A stretch of DNA of 64,000 nucleotides from Solicoccozyma terricola (Eukaryota; Basidiomycota; Tremellomycetes; Filobasidiales; Piskurozymaceae): assembly GCA_001600875.1 (NCBI GenBank), contig BCLD01000018.1, positions 133,501-197,500 of the forward strand, given 5' to 3'. Positions 1 to 14,122 of the stretch are shown in pieces; the stretch's first letter is position 1, and each line of letters opens with the position of its first letter. The translations under genes and the position numbers were made by a program. The notes beneath the pieces were generated by a model that was not told the origin of the DNA, made no database searches, and worked only from the letters and a program-made list of their open reading frames with translations.

Positions 1-726
1 GGGGGGAGGTTAGGTTTTCGGAAGGTTTTCAGAGGGATGATCAAAAAAACGGAACGTGCAACGTACATTCTAATGGACCATGTTTACAAATAACACCATA
101 CGGTTTTGTATTTTCATCCAATCTGAATTATCGTACCGAATGGGATAAGCATCAAGCTAGATTTTTTTTTGTGGACGAGGATAATGGAGTTAAAATTGGG
201 GGGGTTAAGATTGAGTAAACTCACGTCCCGATGTAATTTAATGTAATATTAACCTTTTCTCGAATACCAGGATATCTAAAGACCTTTTTGGTAATAGTAC
301 GAAGCAGAAAAAATCCTGTTATTCTCCTATCTCTATGGAATGAACACACACACAAAAACCACCCCCTGGAAAGACTTACATCATCCATCACAGCTTCACA
401 AAGTCTCTATAACAACCCTCGAAAACCGCCCACACCACATCAATCTCCTTCTCCCTATCCAAACAACAACAACACCACGACCACATCTTGGTACTCACAG
501 CATCAGAACACCTAGACATTACACCTAGATCCACTCTCACTTTCCTGCCCTGCTCAACGAACGATACGAGTGTATCTTGTCCATACGAAGGAGGTGGTGG
601 TGGTGGTGGAGGCGGTGGGTAAGGATGTTTGAAGATGGAACGTGGTTGATCATTGGATTGTGGAAGTGGTTGAGTTGATGGGAATGTAATTAGGTATAAT
701 AATGTGGAAAAGAATGAGGATAACAT
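1..726 (-). CDS. GILT-like thiol reductase, 3' end beyond the left edge
   Basis: Partial gene of the gamma-interferon-inducible lysosomal thiol reductase family, which reduces disulfides in secretory or vacuolar compartments. Inferred exons on the minus strand are 499-726, 380-406, 225-283 and 122 leftwards. The protein starts with a hydrophobic signal-like stretch (MLSSFFSTLLYLITF), then a run of ten prolines, then the family block GVMSRCSDA-RLCEAVMDDV (spliced across the first intron). VNITLNYIGT and the signature PYGVICKHGPLEC (CxHGxxEC) follow. Splice phases agree at all three introns. The 27 nt second exon carries the second cysteine of the active-site block. The start at 726 is chosen because the signal-like segment begins there; an in-frame ATG at 819 would add 31 residues. 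The final exons lie outside the window. Family call is firm; the substrate is unknown. Confidence 0.82.
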
Positions 727-1082
727 CGTTGTGGAAGTGACGTTGAGAGATGGTAGGGGGTCGTTTGGTAGGTGGATGTGGGGGGGGGGGTTGCGTGAGA
801 GGGAGAAGTGATTCGTCATTCCCAGTGTTAAAGGGGATGGAGTGACACGTGATAATGGCGAGTTTGGGGGGGGGGGGGGGCCCCTGATGACACGTCATAG
901 TTGTAGCTATAATCCACGTCACACCCCCCCCACCCCACTCCCCCCCTCTCTTCCCCTTATCACTGAGTAGCTAACCACTCAACCGCACACACCTAGGACT
1001 CCCACATCCCTCCCTTACATCTCCCATCTCCCCCCATCGAACTCTTCCCAAACCATAACACCCAGTACCCCACCCCCTCCTC
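727..1082. promoter_or_regulatory. Divergent promoter between GILT-like gene and POP2
   Basis: A 356 bp interval between two divergent start codons, so it must hold both promoters. It is very rich in homopolymers: a G run at 866-880 directly followed by four C, another G run near 780-790, and C/CCA-rich pyrimidine tracts at about 925-1080 just upstream of the POP2 ATG. Such tracts are common in fungal 5' leaders. I see no clear TATA box. Confidence 0.5.
866..880 (+). repeat. Homopolymer G15 followed by C4
   Basis: Fifteen consecutive G and then four C in the divergent promoter. A slippage-prone tract whose exact length should be treated as uncertain. Confidence 0.85.
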
Positions 1083-1567
1083 ATGTCCAATCGAATACGA
1101 GAAGTAAGTCCTCTTCCTTTCAATCCACTCCAAAGTTATCTCGCTAACACTTTCACCCCTTCCCCCCTCCCCCCCCCCTCCTCCTTCCCCCCGCCTTCCT
1201 CGTATACTCTCCCACCATTCATCGTTTCGTCCGTTTGTCGTTCTTCTACTCTTCGGTGGGGTCGGGGGGAATAGGTATGGGCGGATAATCTGGATGATGA
1301 GTTGGAAGGATTAAGATCTGCTATTGAACGGTATCCGGTTGTCTCAATGGTGAGTTCCGAGTTTTGGAGGTTTGGAGTGTGTGGAGTAGAGAGGGTTGGG
1401 GAGTGTGAGGTATGGTTTGATACTGATTGGGGGGTTTTTTTTTTTCAAATCGTCTCTTTTCTTCATATTTCTATCGTTTTCAATACACGGCTCTTTCGTT
1501 ATTCCTCAATTCTCCTACCATTATCCTATTCATCTCTTACCCATTCTTTCAAATGCCACTCGAAACG

Positions 1568-1598
<31 letters not shown>

Positions 1599-3435
1599 AC
1601 CTTCTTTCTCTACACCCACAGGACACTGAATTCCCAGGAATAGTAGCCCGTCCAATTGGAACTTTCCGTACAGGTTCAGATTATCACTTTCAAACGATGA
1701 GATGTAATGTCGATTTGTTGAATTTGATTCAATTAGGATTAACATTATCAGATGAACATGGAGAAATGCCAGAAGTTTGTTGTTGGCAGTTTAATTTTAG
1801 ATTTAGTTTGAAGTGAGTTCGTTTTTTTTTTTTGTTGTTGTTGTGTATTGAAGTGTGTTGAAGCGAGTTAGGGGGGAGGGCCCCGGGGGGAAGGGGGCAT
1901 TGGCGAGGTGGTTACTTCTTGTGCGGTAGTTGATGAATATGGGACGAGCGCAAACGAGGAGTTGCAGAGCGTCAGCGAAGATTATCTCTCCTCTCTTCGT
2001 TTCTTCGTCTTTTGTTTCTCTCTTCTCTCTTTGTTTCTCTTCTCCCTGGCAAGATCAACGATCGACCTTCTCGTGCGTGTTCGATGATCGAGTTCGCGCA
2101 GCGCGGAGTTAGCGAAGAATTATCATCGCATGCGAGAGCGAGAGCGAGAGGATGAGATCTTTTCGTCCCGATTGTTAGGGAAGAGCGAGTGTGCGAAGAA
2201 GAAGGATTCCTCTTTGGTGTGGTGATAAACAGCTAGCGCGATCTCATCGGTGAGGCGACTGCATTCGGACGAATGGAATGTCAAGCGAGTGCATCGAGCG
2301 TTATTGATTTGATTTTTTAGATGGAATTGGAATTGGGAGGGCATGTAGCGAGATGAGAAGTGGAGATCTCAGGGAAATGGGTTGGGAGTGCATGTAGCGA
2401 GATGAGAAAATGAGGGAATTCAGAGACGAGTATTCACTCGCTACTGGAATGTAGATCTGAGCGGAAGACGGGAGAGGATGTGGTCGATACGGTCTCGTTT
2501 GGCGGGGGACCATGGCAGATGTCGGGAATGATATGTTCGCCCTACATTCGTACCTAAACGCTGACCTTCCTCCCCACCCCCACCCCCACGCAGCAACGAC
2601 ATGTACGCACCCGACTCGATCGATCTCTTGCAAAAATCCGGTATCGATTTCCGTAGACTGGAACATGACGGAATCGACCCGGATGTTTTTGCTGAAAATC
2701 TCATCACGTCTGGATTGGTCTTGTTTCCGAATGTTAAATGGGTCAGCTTTCATTCGTGAGTGTTTTTGAGATTCTGCCCTTGTGTGTGGTGGAGACCACG
2801 TTCGGAAAGCTAATGGGGTTTTTGGTGCGTTTCGGTAGAGGATACGACTTTGGATACCTTCTCAAATTGCTCACAGCGTCTCCTCTACCATCACTCGAAA
2901 GCGATTTCTTCAACATTCTGCATATTTGGTTCCCACATGTTTACGATATCAAACATATCATGCGCAGTGTTCGGAATCTGAAAGGTGGTTTACAAGAGAT
3001 TTCGGATTCTATGGGAGTGAGTGATGGGTAGGCCAGGCTTTCCTAGGTTGTTGGTGTGACGCTTATGGTGAGGGAGGGGCGCGTCGTCAACAGGTCGCTA
3101 GAATCGGTCCTCAACATCAAGCAGGTTCAGATTCTCTCCTGACAGCAATGGCATTCTTCCGAATGAAGAAGAACTTTTTCGAAGATACTCTAGATGACGA
3201 TTATTACAAGTAGGTCTCTCAGTCCCCACTCCTCATTTCTTCAATGGCCGGCTGATGTGCATCTCACCCCTGTTCTCTCTGTAGGAACTTCTTATATGGA
3301 TTCGCATCCGCCCAAACTCGAGTCCGGTATGCTCCTGGTGAACCTGCATTGGTTGGGGATGCTCAATTAGGGATCCCAGCATCGTCTATTGCGGCAGTTG
3401 CATTCGGGGGCGATGGCGGTGGAAGACCGTATTGA
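1083..3435 (+). CDS. POP2: CCR4-NOT complex deadenylase POP2/CAF1
   Basis: Poly(A)-specific 3' exoribonuclease of the CCR4-NOT complex, which shortens mRNA tails in the cytoplasm. Inferred exons: 1083-1103, 1275-1349, 1622-1812, 2594-2755, 2839-3016, 3094-3209, 3285-3435, giving 297 residues, the usual length for CNOT7-type proteins. The DEDD nuclease acidic residues are visible: DTEFPG (D and E) near residue 33, GYDFGYL (D), and [10 protein letters not shown] (D). The start [13 protein letters not shown] matches the family N terminus, where the conserved VWA motif begins exon 2. All phases fit. Intron 2 (1350-1621) contains a C29 tract. Intron 3 (1813-2593) is 781 nt, far above the 50-90 nt of most introns in this window. 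The C-terminal tail after the nuclease domain is short and Gly/Ala-rich. Confidence 0.95.
1570..1598 (+). repeat. Homopolymer C29 inside POP2 intron 2
   Basis: Twenty-nine consecutive C, 23 nt upstream of the 3' splice site of POP2 intron 2. It takes the position of the polypyrimidine tract. The length is likely to be polymorphic or misread. Confidence 0.85.
1813..2593 (+). other. Oversized (781 nt) intron of POP2
   Basis: Bounded by a donor (gtgagt) after FNFRFSL and the acceptor cgcag before NDMYAPDS; the phase-2 junction restores Asn. Inside are a TC-rich stretch (about 1985-2050), a purine stretch (about 2130-2160) and a 19 bp direct repeat at 2341-2359 and 2391-2409 (unit begins gcatgtagcgagatgaga). 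No conserved protein is visible on either strand. Confidence 0.75.
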
Positions 3436-3829
3436 GTTGGGTTGTAGATGGGTGGGAGGTGCGGTTGAGAAGGGCCTTAGATGAGCATTCAAGGGAGAGC
3501 GCGCGAGATTCGATGGGGATAGGTTGAAGAGTCCGCAAGGGAAAAGAAAGTCAGGCGGAGAGCGGAAGTTGAGAGTGACAGCGATTTGGACCATGAATCA
3601 AATGAGTCTGCGCGTTTACGATCCGATTGTATGAACTCTGTGTATTTGGTGTAATGTAGCTATCCGCCTAATATCATGCATGGACGACCGATTTGTGGAC
3701 CCGCCCCAGCAGCGTCTGCGTCGTATCATCAGGAAATGGATGATCGAGTGTCATAAGTACAGAGCAACAGCGACCAGCGACTAGCGATCATTTGAACCAC
3801 GAAGAAACATCTTCGACCTTCTTTCTGTT
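3436..3829. other. Convergent 3' region of POP2 and YOS1
   Basis: Between the POP2 stop codon and the YOS1 stop codon. The two genes are convergent, so this should hold both 3' UTRs. Short open frames here show no conserved pattern. I see nothing else. Confidence 0.5.
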
Positions 3830-4368
3830 TTATCCCCATGCCAGTTCGTACAGTATTCTGCAAACAAGCGAATGAATTTAATATCACTCATCAAACCACC
3901 ACCACCACCACGACTCTGCAACCACCACCACTCACATCACGATATTCAACCCAATAAGAGGTACTATTCCGGTGTCTCATGTCAGCTCCAGCATCTCCTC
4001 GATAGTCAACTCATCGTCGATAAACGTCACTCACTTCTCATCAACGTCCTAACAGCAGCGATCAAGCTGATCATTCTAACTTTCATGCTTTGCTCTTCAC
4101 CTCCTCCACCAGAACCTCCGAATGAGTTGTCATAAGAGTTTGGCGCCGTTCCGAATCCTACATTCGCCGAGTTTGAGAGATGTGAGGTGGAGAGCGTTGA
4201 CCAGCCAACTGTTCGTTTAGAGCCCAAGCGTCAATCAGTTTGCCGCAGGGAACATCACGTCACACGGAACGTACTTCGTGCGAGAAATCTCTCCTCTGAC
4301 AGGATCGCGATCGCATTGGTCAGTAAAAGACCTATATAGAGGATGTGACCGAGGAAGAAGGGCAGCAT
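3830..4368 (-). CDS. YOS1: YOS1/IER3IP1-like ER-Golgi transport protein
   Basis: Small membrane protein of the Yip1-Yif1-Yos1 assembly, needed for COPII vesicle traffic from ER to Golgi. Inferred exons on the minus strand: 4275-4368, 4035-4208, 3936-3963, 3830-3857, giving 107 residues. The N-terminal membrane segment GHILYIGLLLTNAIAILSEE includes the family hallmark NAIA-L-EERFL, followed after splicing by RIGWST. A Gly/Ser-rich loop precedes the conserved ISLIAAVRTLMR and a C-terminal membrane segment (PLIGLNIVII|LYELAWG). Two consecutive 28 nt exons encode the last segment. Human IER3IP1 is about 82 residues; the extra length is the Gly/Ser loop. All phases agree. Confidence 0.93.
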
Positions 4369-4570
4369 GATTGGTGTGTGAATGAATGAATTATCGCTGA
4401 ACAGCGAGATGATTTGGTTGCCTCGGACGTGGAAGTGGAGGAACACCGCGGATTCCTGGGAATTTTGGTCGGGCGGTGGCGAACTACGTCTGATGTGCCT
4501 AAGACCAGCTCACCAGTTATATATATGTATAGAGTCTTTCCACCAGTCGTTCCCTCCTGTTACTAATTCA

Positions 4571-5953
4571 TCAATCATACACCAGTTGCCTAAATGTCAA
4601 TGATATCCTTCCTTCCTTGATCCTTGGTTCTCTTGGGATCTCATGCTGTTCGGGAGTCCGAATAATCGGGTCAGCGTCCATTGGAGATCCAAGCAAGTTA
4701 CATATGGAAGGGAGAAAAATTCACCTTCCAAAATTCCTGCGTCCTTCCTACACAATATCCAGGATCATCAACCCCACGTCACATACCTAAGAAAAAGCAC
4801 GATTTCCTCGACTCGCCTTGCATTACGAACAAACTCCCATTACCGAGCTTCATCCTGATGATATTTCTTCCTTGAACATCATCCGGGTATGCAACTTCAT
4901 TCGCATTCCCTTCCGTGGCCAGGATCAGGGACTTCTTCTGTTTCCTTTTAGGTGCATCTCTAGGATGCAGGATGAGGGTGCGTTCTGCTCCTAATGAGAG
5001 AGAAGCAATGACCTAGAGCACCACCGGCGTCGAAACATGTCCCCTACGGCGTGAGCAGGAACGATCATCAAAAGAGACGACGGAAGAAGAGCGACTCACT
5101 TTGTTCTCAATATTATCAGAATGTTTCCTGTTCTCTGCCTCTTCATCAGCAAGACAGCGGCCCGGGGTACATCACGGCCAGACTCTCAATCACCCAATAT
5201 AAACACCACCATTTTCATACTTGTTCAACATGCAGTGATTGAATCTCACTCTTTTTCTATCTTTCTGTTCGGTATCATCAGCGTCCTCAGCATCTCCCCC
5301 AACAGACTCAAACCTTCCCGACAAGACATCCTCGACTCTTTTCTTCATCCTTTCAAGGACATCCGGAAAGGGGTATTTCATGTCTACCTCTGTCCCAGAG
5401 TACTTCAGAGGTAAGTTGGGTTGAGTGCTGTATGCTGCGATGTGACGAGACTGGATATGCGATTTGCCGTACATTTTGAGCGTTGGTTGATCTGGAAAGA
5501 ATGGATTAGAGAGGCAGTGAAGGGCAGCAGGGAAAATGGGCGGGAAAAACGTACACCCTACATAAAAGGACAAACCCATTCAGCCCCTCTCATATGGTGG
5601 AAGGCCCTTGAAGGACAACTTACATGAATCGAGATTGAGCAGTTCGTCATACCATTCTTTGGCTTCGTTTTCCGATATCATCTACCAAATTTCCCATGAT
5701 CATCGTCAGTTATAGTTTCGAGGTTAGCAAAAGGGGGGACATAGCAAACATTCGGCATGTAATAACAGTCTCCACCGATCACATTATGGAGTTTGTATTT
5801 GCCAACAAAGGCTGGGTGAGTAACTTGATGATATTGGTCGTCTTGCCTTTCTGAATCAACAGCGGTGGATAGGCGGCGTTTTTTCGGGTTAGATTTTGGC
5901 TGGGAGATGTCACTTAACGGAGAGAGGGTAGAGGAGAGTGATCTTTTGGACAT
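4571..5953 (-). CDS. ALKBH2: ALKBH2-type 2-oxoglutarate/Fe(II) DNA dealkylase
   Basis: AlkB-family dioxygenase that directly repairs alkylated DNA bases by oxidative demethylation. Inferred exons: 5750-5953, 5624-5681, 5194-5491, 5100-5127, 4817-5012, 4725-4747, 4571-4645, 293 residues. Seen: PTLKMYGKSHIQSR (substrate lid), FNHCMLNKYENGGVYIG, then GKHSDNIENK with the HxD iron ligands in a 28 nt exon, VIASLSLGAERT, GNGSLFVMQG, TQEFWKHEIP (distal His ligand) and RISLTFRQL (2-oxoglutarate Arg). The N-terminal 60 residues are basic and Ser-rich with KSNPKKRR, a plausible nuclear signal. The intron before the TQEFWK exon is best explained by a GC donor at 4816; a GT donor at 4786 in the same phase would insert ten residues. 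An upstream in-frame ATG at 6031 is possible. Divergent from the uniporter gene. Confidence 0.93.
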
Positions 5954-6144
5954 CGTTGGTGTGGAAGATCTTGGAAGATGTTGGGGGGATGTAAATTGGC
6001 GAGATCGACCGGGGATTTGGTTACTAACCATTGTTGACGCTCCTATGACGACATTTTTGGAGTGGTGAGGGGGTCTTTGGAGGTGATAATTCAGTGAACG
6101 ACAGCTTCGACATCTGACTCACAGGGGTAATCGGAACGCTCAGC
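5954..6144. promoter_or_regulatory. Divergent promoter, ALKBH2 / MCU
   Basis: A 191 bp gap between divergent start codons of the dealkylase (minus) and the uniporter (plus), so it is a shared bidirectional promoter with both 5' leaders. No obvious TATA box. Confidence 0.5.
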
Positions 6145-8223
6145 ATGGCTTCACCATGTATAGCCCTCCTCAGACCATCGTTGGTCATGCATCGGTGGAG
6201 GCCTCGTCTCACCACCCATCAGTTCATGTCTAACCACTCACAAACTCCTTCCAAACCCACCTCTTCAAGTTCAACGCAATCAGTCGACTTGGAACACGCC
6301 GAATTCCTCCACGAAGGTCGTCATCATTCCACATTCAAGCCATCGTCTGGTATCGCAGCTTCAGAGAGTGACGTAGAGCTTCGAAACCGAGAGGAGAAGC
6401 ATGAAGGTGGGGTGTCGTGTATTCATCTAGCGAACAGGACACTGACACTGACAGAGCGCGAATACAGATCAGTGGGTTGGGAAATTGAGCCCTACTTCTA
6501 CCCATCTGTTCAAACTCCTGCTTCCCCTGCCAAAGTCCCTTCTCAATCTTCATGACCAAAATCGCAAGTCCTCGTCCGAACAGAACGCTCCAATTCAAAC
6601 AGCCTACCTCCTACATCCCTCCCAGCCCCTGTCACACCTCTCTCGCCTGATCATAGGCTCATTACCTCACGATGAACGTCAGACCGAGATTGAGTTCCGA
6701 GCGTCAAGTCTGGTAGATCATAGCTCCTATCCATCCTCGTCGACATTACATGAAAAATCAGCGGAAAACGATGTGGCTCAAGATGATCAGGAGGATGAAG
6801 GCGGCCCGCTCTTGCATGAGCGCATTCCCTCCGGTGGATCGGTTCAAGAAGTTAGATGGTCGCCATCGACAGATCTGGGTGATTTCATCAAGCAGGCAAC
6901 GATTGAGCAAACGTTTAGGATCGTCCTGATACCTCAGGAAGGGGTTTCTCCGCAGGGGAATGACGGTGGCACTCCTGCAGGTAACGAGCAGAAGGAGGAT
7001 TATGATGAGGCGGATCCCGCAAAAACTGTTGCGGACGGAAGGGATCATCAGGACGTGGAAATCCAGTCTCCTGCACACAAGGGTAACGTGAGGTCCAACG
7101 AATTGAGCATCAAGATCATGATTCCTTCATTTGCCTCTAGGACGGTCTACCTCCGGAAGCGGCTGCTACACCTCACGAACGAGATTCAATCAATGACGGA
7201 GTTGAAGAAGCAGTGAGTGTCGGCTCAAGGGAATGGGGAAGAGGGTACCGGTCGGATCTAAAAGACCCATATGACAGATTGGACCGCGAAGCTCACAAAG
7301 GAGCCAGACGAATAGCGATGTCTGGATTAGCCGGATTGGTGGCATATTGGGGAGTCGTTTGTAAATTGAGTGAGTCACTCGATGCAAGAGGTGCAAATGT
7401 GTTGTTAAAGTGCAAACAGCGTTCTTCTCGAGCTTGGGATGGGACGTTATGGAGCCTGTAAGTTGTGTCCAAGTTGCTTTGTTGGACGAAATCTGAAGAA
7501 TATTAGTGGCGTAGATCACGTACCTGAGCGGTTTGACAACTGTCATTGGAGGATACCTGTTCTTTTTATATGTGAGCAGAGCATGTCCTCACCTCTGTAC
7601 AGAGTCATATTAACCTTGGCTGTCTTTGCTTAGCATAATCGAGAAGGTGAGTTCTGAGGCGAAGAACTGTCTTGGAATCCTGTTGACAATCTGCCCACGG
7701 CCGTGTCAGTCTCATATTCGTCGATCCTGGATCTCTCGGTGTCGGCTCGTCAGCGGAATTTGTATAGCCAGAAAGGTCTCGAGGTAGAAAGATGGACAGA
7801 GATGGGTACGAGATATGGTGCGATTCGGTCGATCACCACTGATTTGATTGCACCTCGCCAGTCGCCGAAGCCAAGACCCTCCGCAGAGAGATCTCACGGA
7901 TTGCGTCTGATTACGACTACGACTGGAAGGGTCAACTTCAAGACCTCGGTGAGGACGATGTCCCAAAGGCGAGGAAAGGGGAGGCGGTAAAGCAATCGCC
8001 AAAGTCGGCCAAGGGTGTTAATGAGAGGCATGCCATGGAGCCGGCCTCGAGGTCGCAGGATAAGAAGCTAGACGTCTCCAAGACAATCGATGAAGCGGTG
8101 GAATTGGAAGAGCAAACAAAGTCCAAGGACCGACAAAGGCATGGAGGCGAGGGTGAGGGGATGGAAGCTAGCGAGGAGGAAGGTCATAGGAAAGGGAGGA
8201 AGGTAGTGGACGAAAACACATAG
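6145..8223 (+). CDS. MCU: Mitochondrial calcium uniporter pore subunit (fungal MCU type)
   Basis: Inner-membrane channel subunit for mitochondrial Ca2+ uptake. Inferred exons: 6145-6406, 6468-7212, 7278-7369, 7420-7457, 7515-7571, 7634-7646, 7710-7805, 7862-8223, giving 554 residues. The N terminus is Arg-rich and acid-poor (MASPCIALLRPSLVMHRWRP), fitting a targeting presequence. A soluble domain opens with HLFKLLLPLPKSLLNL. The coiled-coil linker ends LDREAHKGARRIAMSGLAG and runs into TM1 (about 347-362). The pore motif GWDVMEPITYL (WDxMEP) is at about 373-381, and TM2 is GGYLFFLY. HNREVSYSSIL follows, split by a 13 nt exon. A C-terminal coiled coil is followed by about 110 residues of Lys/Glu-rich tail. 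Every phase agrees. Many yeasts lack MCU. Whether this one conducts Ca2+ without EMRE cannot be judged from sequence here. Confidence 0.93.
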
Positions 8224-8334
8224 CGACCGACGATCTTTTATCACGCACGCACACGCGAGGCCTCGTAATGAAACTGATGATATTACCATTTACAACGTTA
8301 ACAGCTAGCCGCTGGTGATGGTGCTCATTCCCTT

Positions 8335-12919
<4,585 letters not shown>

Positions 12920-13022
12920 CTTTTATTTGGATGGAGTATATGGGGTGGGGTGAAGGGGGTGAAGGGGGGGAAGGGGGGGAAGGCGGCGTATAAGAATGGG
13001 GTGGGGTAGAATAAGTAATTTC

Positions 13023-13029
13023 GTTAGTA
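13023..13029 (-). promoter_or_regulatory. Consensus intron branch point (TACTAAC)
   Basis: The minus strand reads TACTAAC, about 100 nt ahead of the acceptor aaaag at 12920. Only C/T-rich DNA without any AG lies between. This supports a real intron ending at 12920 upstream of the YTA7 body. Confidence 0.6.
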
Positions 13030-13058
13030 TACAGTAATATATCGATCTTGACTACGAG

Positions 13059-13784
13059 TCACTCGTCCGGTGCATCAGAAAGATCACTAGACATGTCTCG
13101 AGACGACCTCGATTCGATGATATCCAGGCCGTTCTCCATCGATTGCTTTACGCCTATCACATCCTCCTCTTCCTCCTCCACCAGCAGCAACTTTGACGAA
13201 GAAGCCGCGCGAGCAGTTTTGTTGGGAGTGTTGGGAGTCAAGTAAGGTCGGATAATACAACCTAGACCGAGGAATGTATCGGTAGATGATGATGTAACGC
13301 CGTGAACCGATTTGGTTTTCTCCTCTTTCGGAATCGACTTGTTAAAAACCTTCCTAGAAGTCTTCGTAGCGATGATCATAGATTTGATTGGTTGATCAAC
13401 GACTTTTGACTCCGTATCGAGCTTGATGAAACTCTTCTTCTTCATCATCCTCTTTTTTCCCAATTTCTTCTCTTCAACGAGGAGATCATCCACATCATCC
13501 ATTCTAACTCTCTTCCCGACCTTCCCATGCTTTTCCTCAACCTTCCGCATCCCCCATCTTCCACCCTCATTTCCCAAACGCCAACTCTCAAATTCGTTCT
13601 CCTCAATCATCCTCCTCATCCACCCATCGCAACTCGTCACCTCCAACGACAAATGTTTGTCTTCGAGTGTTAAAGGGATGGTGAGACCGAGATCTCGATG
13701 GGCCAAGGCGGTTACGCCGAGGTGAGCGCGGTCGTGGAATTCAGCGATGATATCCAACGACAAGGGGAAGTCGGTGGAAGGCAT
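13059..13784 (-). CDS. Unidentified 241-residue protein
   Basis: A single uninterrupted frame from ATG 13784 to stop 13059; I do not recognise the family. The first 80 residues look folded (FPLSLDIIAEFHDRAHLG, then LEVTSCDGWMRRMIEENEF). A Lys-rich middle and an acidic Ser-rich tail (LVEEEEEDVIG, SSDLSDAPDE) follow. An in-frame stop lies seven nt upstream of the ATG and there is no AG between them, so the ATG is a true start. The upstream DNA has a TATA-like element at 13902-13914 and a CA-rich leader, as expected for an own promoter. It lies on the same strand between the YTA7 body and its probable first exon. Alternatively its last codons could splice (TCTA|gtgatc) into the YTA7 body, making it an alternative YTA7 N terminus. 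Confidence 0.6.
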   Translation of the reverse strand: MPSTDFPLSLDIIAEFHDRAHLGVTALAHRDLGLTIPLTLEDKHLSLEVTSCDGWMRRMIEENEFESWRLGNEGGRWGMRKVEEKHGKVGKRVRMDDVDDLLVEEKKLGKKRMMKKKSFIKLDTESKVVDQPIKSMIIATKTSRKVFNKSIPKEEKTKSVHGVTSSSTDTFLGLGCIIRPYLTPNTPNKTARAASSSKLLLVEEEEEDVIGVKQSMENGLDIIESRSSRDMSSDLSDAPDE

Positions 13785-13852
13785 GGTTGGTTAGGTCGGG
13801 GATGATGGTGTGAAGTCTTTGGTGATGTTTGTGACGGGGTGTGGAGTTTGGT

Positions 13853-13873
13853 GATGATGATGATGATGATGAT
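13853..13873 (+). repeat. (GAT)7 microsatellite
   Basis: Seven perfect GAT triplets in the 5' leader of the 241-residue gene, between its TATA-like element and its ATG. Confidence 0.85.
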
Positions 13874-13901
13874 ATGAATACGCAGTGTATCCAGGATGAG
13901 G

Positions 13902-13914
13902 TATAATATATATA
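13902..13914 (-). promoter_or_regulatory. TATA-like element of the 241-residue gene
   Basis: The minus strand reads TATATATATTATA about 120 nt upstream of the ATG at 13784 and just downstream of a C/G tract. Position and sequence fit a fungal TATA box. Confidence 0.45.
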
Positions 13915-14122
13915 CCCCCCCCCTGGTCTCCCTTCCTTGTCGCTTCGAAACCCCCTAAACCCCCCAACGACAACCGGAAGACAACAACGAGACCAACTCA
14001 AATTGGTTGCTTTCTCTTCCCAACCGAACAACCAACCCGACGAAAATTCCCCTCAAAAAACACGAGGCTTCGGGAAACACAATGACAACACCCCCCCCTC
14101 TCGACCATCGGTATTCACTCAC

